From Arthrobacter sp. B2a2-09 (GTDB lineage Bacteria; Actinomycetota; Actinomycetes; Actinomycetales; Micrococcaceae), in contig NZ_JAMXIC010000015.1 in assembly GCF_027587375.1 (NCBI RefSeq), positions 59,197-123,196 on the forward strand: 64,000 bases of DNA. The letters run 5' to 3'. The notes beneath the pieces are model-generated. The model did no database searches. It worked only from the letters and a program-made list of their open reading frames with translations, and was not told where the DNA came from. A program made the translations under genes and the position numbers. Positions 17,105-23,585 of this stretch are shown piece by piece (position 1 is the stretch's first letter; each line of letters opens with the position of its first letter).

Positions 17105-17157
17105 ACTCAGTTTTCCGCCGGAGGCTACTCAATTTTCCGCCGGAGGCTACTCAATTC
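17105..17157. repeat. Tandem repeat, 22-base unit, about 2.4 copies
   Basis: Two units starting ACTCA and ending GGAGGCT (17105-17126, 17127-17148) differ at one base and are followed by nine bases of a third. They lie in the 289-base gap before the small-peptide locus. Multiple short terminal repeats of this size are a feature of IS21-family ends, so this may be the scar of a lost element, but no transposase remains. Confidence 0.6.
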
Positions 17158-17313
17158 GGGAACATCCGCCACCTAGCCGTCGATTCCGCACGTAGTCTGC
17201 CCACACGCCGGTTCTCTCTCATGTGGTCTTGAGGCCTCATCGGCTGATGCTGGCTCGATGGAGGCCCAGCAGATGTGGAAAGACGTTTCGTATTTCAGAT
17301 TGAGGAGATTTCA

Positions 17314-17421
17314 ATGAACATTAAGAAAGCATTGGCCGGCATCGCACTCACCGGAGCCCTGTCCTCGGTCGCCGGAACCGCTACCGGGTCTGTTAGCGCC
17401 CAACCGCGCCAATCCCGTTGA
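17314..17421 (+). CDS. Small exported peptide precursor (35 aa)
   Basis: An ATG at 17314 sits six bases after GAGGAG, an excellent Shine-Dalgarno. The 35-residue product starts MNIKKALAGIALTGAL, has a hydrophobic core to about residue 25 and a signal-peptidase site V-S-A after residue 29. Cleavage would leave only the hexapeptide QPRQSR, whose N-terminal glutamine could cyclise. A strong hairpin follows the stop after three bases, then the genes for a bacteriocin-associated-type membrane protein and its ATPase. Lactococcin 972 precursors occupy this position in related loci but have a mature part of about 65 residues, absent here. It may be a signalling or toxic mini-peptide, or the remnant of a longer bacteriocin gene. 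Confidence 0.6.
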   Translation: MNIKKALAGIALTGALSSVAGTATGSVSAQPRQSR

Positions 17422-17424
17422 GGT

Positions 17425-17460
17425 CCGCCTAGTCGGCTTCGCTCCAAGCCGACTAGGCGG
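17425..17460 (+). terminator. Perfect 15-bp hairpin between peptide gene and transporter genes
   Basis: Arms at 17425-17439 and 17446-17460 are perfectly complementary around a six-base loop. It begins three bases past the peptide stop and ends 32 bases before the membrane protein gene. There is no T-run, so it may act as a partial terminator or 3' stabiliser, giving more peptide than transporter transcript. Confidence 0.75.
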
Positions 17461-17492
17461 GCTCAATCCCGCTCTCTGAGGACCCATCTCAA

Positions 17493-19493
17493 ATGCTGAA
17501 AATCTTGGTGCGAGTCACTTCCTTTGGAATCGCCATATTCCTGTCGGTGCTGGCGGGCATTTACATACAGACCGCCGAAGAAGCGTTCCCTCGCGGCGCT
17601 GAGTTCAGGGCAAGCTTCGATTTTTCCCAGGTCCAGTTGCCGAAAGCCCAGGTCATTTCGGAGCTGGACGCCCTCGTGGACGATTCGGGACTCCACTTGG
17701 CCAAGATCGTGGCCGATCCCGAAGACTTCTTCAACGCGCGTTCACTCTACGTGTTCGGCAAGGATGCGCCGGTCGCGCCGCAGAAGCTGGAGTGGTTCAA
17801 ACCCGGCATGCACGGCGAGCTCCGCTCCGCGCACGAACTCGGCACGGCCAACCTCAATGGCGCCTACGTCTATTCAGGACCGCCGGTAGCCACATCACAG
17901 CTGACGCAGCGGCTCGAAACCCAGGGAGTAAAGAGCACAATCTCAGCCAAGAGCAACGCCGAGGTTTTAGGGCATGCTCTCTTTACTACCGGGGCATGGT
18001 TGACGTTCCTGACCTGCCTCGTCCTGCTCATTGCGCTTGTGATCTCGTGGTACATACTGAGGGCGAGGGCCCGCTCGCTCAAACTCCTCTGCGGAGCCAC
18101 TGCAGGCAATGTCGTTGGCGAGGACCTACTTTCGCTCGTGCGGGTCGTTGCCCTCCCCGCAATCGGCGGCCTTCTCGCGGTCCTCATGGTGGTGGCGCTC
18201 CAAGGCAAGGCGTCCTACCTGCTGCCGTTCGCCCTCACGAGCGCGTCCTTCCTCGCGTCGGCTTTGGGTGGGATGCTGATCTGCGCCCTGATTGTCAGCG
18301 CCATGATGTGGACCTCTGTCTCCGAAATCGCTTCCCGCCAACCTCCGGAGAAGCACTTCCAATGGATTAGCGAGATACTCAAGGGCGCGACACTCGTCCT
18401 CGTCACAATCACGCTGCCGATCGTCGGGGCATCGATCGCCGAAGCGACGAACCTTTCAAACAGAAACGCCCAGTGGGAAGCCCTGAAGAACAATGTCTCG
18501 GTCCGGATCAGCACCGGCTCAGAGACTGAATTCGAACGGCGACTAACGGAAATGCGCGATTTAGCCGTCGCAGCATCCCGTGCCGGCAAGTTAACGTTCT
18601 CCTATTCCTTCAAACCCGCGAATATCATTTCGCTGAACGAAGGAGCGTCCACCGACCTTGGCGGATATGACGGCACGGTCCTAGTGAACCCCAGCTACCT
18701 GAGGGCGATTTCAACCCTCGTCGATTCAACGCCCGCAGCCGGGAATCCGTTAGGCACTCGGGCAGAACGGATTTCCCCGGTTCAGCTACCGGCCGCCCTC
18801 AAAGATCATCTGGAGGGTCATTACCCTCTCTGGACCAGAGTGGGCACTCTTGACGGATTCGCGAGCACGTTCAAGACATACCGCTACACCGGCCAGAAAG
18901 ACTTTCCCGGGTTGCCACCCAAACTGGGAGAAATGGCGCACTTCCAGAACCCGCTCATCGTTCTCGTCGACGATCCGGCGGAGACCTTCGACGACGGCAC
19001 GATCGGCAGCTTCCTCACTAGCGGAAACCTAACATTCAGTGATGCCCGCTGGGTACGGGATTACCTCGGCAACCATCCTCTGGGGGACGTCGTCCTTTCG
19101 GTGGACCGTATCTCCGACGCGGGTTTGTACAACAGCCAGCTCCAGAATCAATCAGCGGGCATGAAGACCCTCTCCTTCGCGCTCGTTCTGCTCGCCTTGA
19201 CCATGAGCACGGCAGTCTCGGCACTCGTCTACGCCGTAGCCAATGGCCGCCGTCACTTTGTGCAGCGCATTGCCGGGTGGCCTTGGGCGAAGTCGCTCGC
19301 GCGACGGCTCGCTTGGGAGGGGACGCTGGCCATCTCAATTGCCATTGCAATGTTCTTAGCGCTTGGCGGGACGGCCCAGGATGACTCCTGGTGGGCATTG
19401 GCAGCCGTCCCGCTCTACGCGCTCATAAGCGGCCTCCTTCACATCACGTCTGCCAACGGAGTCTTCGCACAACTACTCGCCCGCCGAGCGTAG
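17493..19493 (+). CDS. Bacteriocin-associated-type integral membrane protein (permease)
   Basis: A 666-residue membrane protein matching in length and layout the large permease / immunity-type protein of lactococcin 972 loci (TIGR01654 / DUF1430 group). There is one N-terminal span (residues 5-25), a large extracytoplasmic domain (about 30-160), three spans at about 165-290, a span near 300-320, a second outer domain (about 325-550) and three or four C-terminal spans, an FtsX/MacB-like topology. GAGGA lies ten bases before the ATG. At least five TTA leucine codons occur (near 17969, 18562, 18591, 18751, 19356), unusual for this GC-rich genome and suggestive of transfer. With the following ATPase it would export, sense or resist the small peptide. 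Confidence 0.7.
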   Translation: MLKILVRVTSFGIAIFLSVLAGIYIQTAEEAFPRGAEFRASFDFSQVQLPKAQVISELDALVDDSGLHLAKIVADPEDFFNARSLYVFGKDAPVAPQKLEWFKPGMHGELRSAHELGTANLNGAYVYSGPPVATSQLTQRLETQGVKSTISAKSNAEVLGHALFTTGAWLTFLTCLVLLIALVISWYILRARARSLKLLCGATAGNVVGEDLLSLVRVVALPAIGGLLAVLMVVALQGKASYLLPFALTSASFLASALGGMLICALIVSAMMWTSVSEIASRQPPEKHFQWISEILKGATLVLVTITLPIVGASIAEATNLSNRNAQWEALKNNVSVRISTGSETEFERRLTEMRDLAVAASRAGKLTFSYSFKPANIISLNEGASTDLGGYDGTVLVNPSYLRAISTLVDSTPAAGNPLGTRAERISPVQLPAALKDHLEGHYPLWTRVGTLDGFASTFKTYRYTGQKDFPGLPPKLGEMAHFQNPLIVLVDDPAETFDDGTIGSFLTSGNLTFSDARWVRDYLGNHPLGDVVLSVDRISDAGLYNSQLQNQSAGMKTLSFALVLLALTMSTAVSALVYAVANGRRHFVQRIAGWPWAKSLARRLAWEGTLAISIAIAMFLALGGTAQDDSWWALAAVPLYALISGLLHITSANGVFAQLLARRA

Positions 19494-19522
19494 ACCAACG
19501 AAAGTATTGGGGAAGGAAGTCA

Positions 19523-20185
19523 GTGGACATCAAAGCAGAGAACATCACAGTGAAAATCGACGGCAAGGACGTCCTCAAAGGACAAAGCGTCCACGCGACA
19601 CCCGGGGCAACCCTGGCGTTTGTTGGACCCAGCGGGTGCGGAAAGACGACACTCCTGAATGTTCTGGGGCTCCTGCGCCGCATTGATGCCGGGCGGGTGC
19701 TCGTAGAGGGCCAGGACGCCACGCGCTGGGATGACCGCCGTCGTCGCCGGTTCTGGCAGCAGCACGCCGCATTTGTCTTCCAGGACTACGGCCTCATCGA
19801 TGAGGAATCTGTCGAGTACAACGTCGGCCTCTCCCAAATGTCATTGTTCGGCGTCAGGACGCGCCTGAAAGCCAGCATTGAAAGTGGACTCGAGCGGGTG
19901 GGCCTCACCGGACGGGGCAGGGAGAAGGTCTCAACCCTGAGCGGTGGCGAGAAGCAACGCGTGAGCCTCGCCCGGTCAATGTTCCGATCCGCCGACGTCA
20001 TCTTCGCGGATGAGCCCACCGCGTCCCTCGACCTAGACAACCGCAATCTCGTAACCCGATTTCTCCAAGAAGAAGCAGCGCGCGGCGCCGCCGTCATCAT
20101 AGCCACGCACGACGAGTCACTTATGAAGGCTTGCGACATTTCGCTCCGACTTGGCCCTCCGGTCGAACCGCTCCCCTCCCGCTAG
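19523..20185 (+). CDS. ABC transporter ATP-binding protein, lactococcin-972-group type
   Basis: A 220-residue ATPase of the LolD/MacB class. Walker A is GPSGCGKTTLLN near residue 37, the Q-loop FVFQDYGLIDEESVEYNV near 90, the signature LSGGEKQRVSLARS near 142, Walker B VIFADEPTASLD near 162 and the H-loop ATHDES near 198. The start is GTG at 19523, with GGAAGGAA just upstream, 29 bases after the membrane protein stop. The SLDLDNR and DYGLIDE segments resemble the putative bacteriocin export ATPases of the lactococcin 972 group. It should energise the membrane protein encoded before it. Confidence 0.85.
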   Translation: MDIKAENITVKIDGKDVLKGQSVHATPGATLAFVGPSGCGKTTLLNVLGLLRRIDAGRVLVEGQDATRWDDRRRRRFWQQHAAFVFQDYGLIDEESVEYNVGLSQMSLFGVRTRLKASIESGLERVGLTGRGREKVSTLSGGEKQRVSLARSMFRSADVIFADEPTASLDLDNRNLVTRFLQEEAARGAAVIIATHDESLMKACDISLRLGPPVEPLPSR

Positions 20186-20251
20186 CTCTGTTCACGCCCA
20201 GCGCACCTCACTAACCTGACTGGTAACGGCTAGTTCAGGAAGAGGGTCACC

Positions 20252-20503
20252 ATGGACGAACAGGGCATTCTCCACCGCATCCAATCACTCGTGGAGGAGG
20301 AACGGGAACTCCGGGAGAAGGCAGAGGCGGCCCCTCCGGGTCCTGCGCACGCCCCCGACGGCGCAAGACTGGAGCGCATTGAACAGGACCTGGATCAGGC
20401 CTGGGACCTGCTGCGGCAACGGCGGGCCAAAAGGCAGTACGGGGAGAACCCGAACGAGGCCAAACCACGGCCCCCAAAACAGGTGGAGGGCTACACCGGC
20501 TGA
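20252..20503 (+). CDS. DUF2630 family protein
   Basis: An 83-residue acidic-basic protein of the actinobacterial DUF2630 family. The match is clear from ILHRIQSLVEEERELREK at the N-terminus, LERIEQDLDQAWDLLRQRRAKRQYGENPNEA in the middle and the closing PPKQVEGYTG. It is predicted to be largely helical. No function is known. It starts three bases after an AGGAAGAGGG stretch and ends before a strong bidirectional terminator. Confidence 0.9.
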   Translation: MDEQGILHRIQSLVEEERELREKAEAAPPGPAHAPDGARLERIEQDLDQAWDLLRQRRAKRQYGENPNEAKPRPPKQVEGYTG

Positions 20504-20517
20504 AGCCGCAAGGAACA

Positions 20518-20558
20518 CAGGACGACAACGGCGGGACGCTCCCGCCGTCGTCGTCCTG
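20518..20558. terminator. Bidirectional terminator hairpin
   Basis: Arms of 19 bases (20518-20536 and 20540-20558) pair with a single mismatch around a three-base loop. It lies between the converging DUF2630 and SDR genes and should end both transcripts. Confidence 0.8.
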
Positions 20559-20573
20559 CTTCAAAGAAGCGCC

Positions 20574-21353
20574 CTACAGCGCCGACCAGCCGCCATCCGA
20601 AGCGAGGATGGCGCCGTTGACGTTGGTGCCGTCGTCGCTGAGCAGGAAGGTGATGGACGCCGCCAACTGCGCGGCGGTCGCCGGGGTGGGAACAGTGGCC
20701 TGCATCAGCGGACCGAGGCGTTCGGCGGCCAGCTGGGATCCCCACGTCGCCTCGATGTTGGTGATGGTGGGCCCGGGGGCAACGGCGTTGAAGCGGAGCC
20801 CCTTCGGCCCGTACATCACGGCCGAGTTCTTGGTCAGGCCGACCACGGCATGCTTCGATGCCGTGTAGGCGGCACCAGCGGCCGAGCCGCGCAGCCCGGC
20901 CTCGGAGGCGACATTGACCACGGAGCCCTTGCCAGCGCCCAGCATCAGCGGCACCACAGCGCGGGTCAGGCGCATGAGGGCGGTGACGTTGATCCGGAAA
21001 ACGCGCTCCCACATGGCGTCGTCCACTTCGTGGATCGGGGTGAAGTTATCCATGATGCCGGCGATGTTGGCGAGGGCGTCCACCCGGCCGCCTGCGGCAA
21101 CGACGACGGCGGCAATGGTCTCCTCGGTGGAGATGTCTCCGGCAACGGGCACCAGGTCCAGTCCGCCGTTTTCCTCCACCAAGGCGTCCAGGCGCTCCTT
21201 GCTGATGTCGGCGGCGATGACCCGGCCGCCTTCCTTCGCGACGCGCAGGGCCGTGGCCTGGCCGATGCCCGAGCCCGCCCCCGTGATGATGACTGTCTTC
21301 CCGGCAAAACGGCCATTGATGGCGGCTTCCTGCCATGCAGTTTCGTTGCCCAT
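20574..21353 (-). CDS. SDR family oxidoreductase
   Basis: A 259-residue short-chain dehydrogenase. The cofactor motif TGAGSGIGQATAL lies near residue 21, VIAADIS near 47 carries an acidic residue after the second strand (favouring NAD), NIAGIMDN follows, and the catalytic set is S in NVASEAG with Y/K in AYTASKHAVVG. It ends with the usual GAILASDGGWSAL. The start at 21353 follows GGGAGGA. It is divergent from a TetR gene with a palindrome between them, so the TetR protein probably controls it. The substrate is unknown. Confidence 0.9.
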   Translation of the reverse strand: MGNETAWQEAAINGRFAGKTVIITGAGSGIGQATALRVAKEGGRVIAADISKERLDALVEENGGLDLVPVAGDISTEETIAAVVVAAGGRVDALANIAGIMDNFTPIHEVDDAMWERVFRINVTALMRLTRAVVPLMLGAGKGSVVNVASEAGLRGSAAGAAYTASKHAVVGLTKNSAVMYGPKGLRFNAVAPGPTITNIEATWGSQLAAERLGPLMQATVPTPATAAQLAASITFLLSDDGTNVNGAILASDGGWSAL

Positions 21354-21393
21354 GTGTTCCTCCCGAACGTGTTGATGGCGTTCCATCCACCTT

Positions 21394-21410
21394 ATGACAC
21401 TCCGTGTCAT
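21394..21410. promoter_or_regulatory. Palindrome ATGACAC-TCC-GTGTCAT, candidate TetR operator
   Basis: Perfect seven-base arms around a three-base centre lie in the 81-base gap between the divergent SDR and TetR genes. This is the classic place and form for a TetR-family operator controlling both genes. Confidence 0.65.
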
Positions 21411-21434
21411 TATGTAAGAGTGGATACTGGTGAG

Positions 21435-22067
21435 ATGCTCTCAGACGATGCGAAGCCCGCCGTCGCGCGCTCCACCGGACGCCCGGTGTCGATTGATCCG
21501 GACGCCGTGGCCGGCGTCGCGCTCCGGCTTTTTGCCGAGAACGGCTACGAGCGGACGTCAATGGAGGACATCGCCCGCGAGGCGGGAATCGGGCGGAAGA
21601 GCCTGTACCGTTACTTCCCCAGCAAGGCTGACCTCGTCTGGGGCGGCATGGAACCGGTGGTCGAAGCCTCGGGTTGGGAGCTGGAAAAGGTTCGCGTTGC
21701 GGGCACGTCCGACGGCGGCACTTCCGACGGCGGCATCCTCGCGGGACTGCGGGCGGCCGCCATCGCGGGGGTTTCGGCGATCCCGGACCTCTCGGTCACG
21801 CGCGGGCGCCTGCGCCTGATCGCAGAGCACCCCGAGCTGGCGAGCAGAAGCTACGATGCCTTGGCTCCACAGCGGGACCGGGCGCGGCTTTACCTCGTGG
21901 CGCAGGGCGTCAGCGAAAGCGCTGCGGGCTATTTGTGTGCCGCCTATCTCGGGGCGACGTTCGAGGCGTGGATGCAGTGGGCCGCGGGGACGGACGCGGA
22001 TCCGGTGCCGTATTTGCTTGAGTCCATGGCCGTACTGCGGGTTCCGGCCGCCGGACGCGGCGGATAA
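21435..22067 (+). CDS. TetR family transcriptional regulator
   Basis: A 210-residue TetR regulator. The N-terminal helix-turn-helix is DPDAVAGVALRLFAENGYERTSMEDIAREAGIGRKSLYRYFPSKADLVWGG (about residues 21-70). The C-terminal ligand domain includes a short direct repeat TSDGGTSDGG near residues 93-102. The start may be ATG 21435 or GTG 21420. It is likely an autorepressor that also controls the divergent SDR gene through the palindrome at 21394-21410. A NUDIX gene follows after 19 bases and may be co-transcribed. Confidence 0.9.
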   Translation: MLSDDAKPAVARSTGRPVSIDPDAVAGVALRLFAENGYERTSMEDIAREAGIGRKSLYRYFPSKADLVWGGMEPVVEASGWELEKVRVAGTSDGGTSDGGILAGLRAAAIAGVSAIPDLSVTRGRLRLIAEHPELASRSYDALAPQRDRARLYLVAQGVSESAAGYLCAAYLGATFEAWMQWAAGTDADPVPYLLESMAVLRVPAAGRGG

Positions 22068-22086
22068 CCTATGCGTGGGAGGGCAA

Positions 22087-22557
22087 ATGACTGTTCGAAG
22101 CGCGGGTATTCTGTTGTACCGCCGGAGCTCCGCGGCGGAATTGGAAGTGTGGATAGCCCATATGGGCGGACCTTTCTGGGCCCGTAAGGATGCCCGCGCC
22201 TGGTCCATCCCAAAGGGCGAATACCTTGAAGACGAGGATCCCCTGGTGGCCGCCAAACGTGAATTCGCCGAGGAGATGGGCGTTGCAGCGCCCGCCGTCG
22301 ACTATCACCAGCTGGGCACCTTCCGCCAACCGTCAGGCAAACTCGTGGCGGCTTTCACGGCGGAGTCGGACTTCGACCCCGACAGAATCGTGAGCAACAC
22401 CTTCGAGCTGGAGTGGCCGAAAGGATCAGGCGTGATCCGGAGCTACCCGGAGATTGACGACGCGGTCTGGGCCACGGAAACCGTAGCCCGCGCCAAACTG
22501 GTAGGCGGGCAGGTGCCCATCCTTGACGCGCTGATCCGGCACCTTGGGATTGGGTGA
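22087..22557 (+). CDS. NUDIX hydrolase
   Basis: A 156-residue NUDIX protein with a complete box GX5EX7REXXEEXGX at about residues 47-69: G-E-Y-L-E-D-E, then REFAEEMGV. The N-terminus SAGILLYRR and the WSIPKGE segment before the box resemble proteins that hydrolyse Ap4A-like or other nucleoside diphosphate compounds, but the substrate is not determined. ATG at 22087 follows GGGAGGG closely. It converges with the esterase gene 20 bases downstream. Confidence 0.9.
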   Translation: MTVRSAGILLYRRSSAAELEVWIAHMGGPFWARKDARAWSIPKGEYLEDEDPLVAAKREFAEEMGVAAPAVDYHQLGTFRQPSGKLVAAFTAESDFDPDRIVSNTFELEWPKGSGVIRSYPEIDDAVWATETVARAKLVGGQVPILDALIRHLGIG

Positions 22558-22577
22558 GCCGGACGGCAGGTTCGGCC

Positions 22578-23585
22578 TCAGATCGACCTGCAGCCGGAGC
22601 TGCTCGCCATGCTTGCCTCAAGGAAGGTGAGGACTCCAAACTCTTCGCTGGCCCCGCCGCCTTCGTGGCCGCTGTATTTCCACAGGTTCAAGCTCTTCTC
22701 GCCGGCGTACGAGTCGTACGCCGTGTAGACCGTGGGGGCCGGACACACTGCGTCCTTGAGTGCGGCCGAAAACAGAGCCGGCGCCGTCGCCCCCTGAACA
22801 AAGTTCACGGCGTCGAAATAGGAAAGGGTGTGCAGTGCTGCCGTCTCCTCCTGGGCATGGATTCTGAGCCAACTGGCGATCTCCGTGTACGGCCCGGATT
22901 CCGCGAGATCGATTCCGAGTGGGAAATTGCTCATGAAGGGCACCTTCGCGACGACTGCTGAGAGCCCCTCAACCAATCCGGCCACAGCGAGGGCGATGCC
23001 TCCCCCTTGGCTTGCCCCAAAGACCGCGACCCTTGACGGATCGACGCAATCGAAGGTTCGGATCGCGGCAACGGCGCGCACCGCATCCGTGATGACACGA
23101 CGGTAGTAGTACCCGTTCGGATCACCGATCCCCCGGGTTGCAAATCCGGGCGTTGAAGGTCCGGAACCATGACTGTCTGGCGTGTGCCCGATACTGTGGG
23201 AACTCCCCTGTCCGCGAGTATCCATCGTCAAATGGGCATACCCGGCAGAGGACCAGAGCAGGTTTTCAATGTGATGACCTCGGCCACTTCCATATCCCAC
23301 GTACTCGACGATTGCCTGCAGTCTCGATTCCTTGGTCTTGGGGAGCCGAAGCCAGGCCTTCACTGGTTCTCCGCCGAAGCCCGCAAAAGTCAGATCGTAA
23401 ACGTCGATTGTCCTCAACGGTGATTCGACGGGTTCAACGCGAAGTTCCAGAGGATGAAGCTCTGAATCGGCGAGTGTCGCCCGCCAGAAGGAATCGAAGT
23501 CATCAGGACGGTACGGGGTGTTGGGGTTCACGTGGGGAATCCCAGTTCTCAGCAGAGTGGCCGGGCGCAATTTTGAATCGCTCAT
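22578..23585 (-). CDS. CE7 acetyl esterase (acetylxylan esterase / cephalosporin-C deacetylase type)
   Basis: A 335-residue alpha/beta hydrolase of carbohydrate esterase family 7. The N-terminus (PNTPYRPDDFDSFWRATLAD) is typical. RGQGSS is the oxyanion-side loop, and the nucleophile Ser192 lies in FGASQGGGIAL. The acid is in ALKDAVCPAPTVYTAYD and the histidine in WKYSGHEGGG. No signal peptide is present, so it acts inside the cell, probably deacetylating imported oligosaccharides. Its start overlaps the stop of the glycosidase gene by four bases, making it the last gene of the LacI-controlled minus-strand operon. Confidence 0.9.
   Translation of the reverse strand: MSDSKLRPATLLRTGIPHVNPNTPYRPDDFDSFWRATLADSELHPLELRVEPVESPLRTIDVYDLTFAGFGGEPVKAWLRLPKTKESRLQAIVEYVGYGSGRGHHIENLLWSSAGYAHLTMDTRGQGSSHSIGHTPDSHGSGPSTPGFATRGIGDPNGYYYRRVITDAVRAVAAIRTFDCVDPSRVAVFGASQGGGIALAVAGLVEGLSAVVAKVPFMSNFPLGIDLAESGPYTEIASWLRIHAQEETAALHTLSYFDAVNFVQGATAPALFSAALKDAVCPAPTVYTAYDSYAGEKSLNLWKYSGHEGGGASEEFGVLTFLEASMASSSGCRSI

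Noticed and set aside
17422..17492. Frameshifted continuation of a full lactococcin-972-like protein after the 35-codon frame
   Set aside because: The three frames after the stop show no Trp/Tyr/Gly-rich pattern of that family, and the space is taken up by a perfect hairpin and the next ribosome site.
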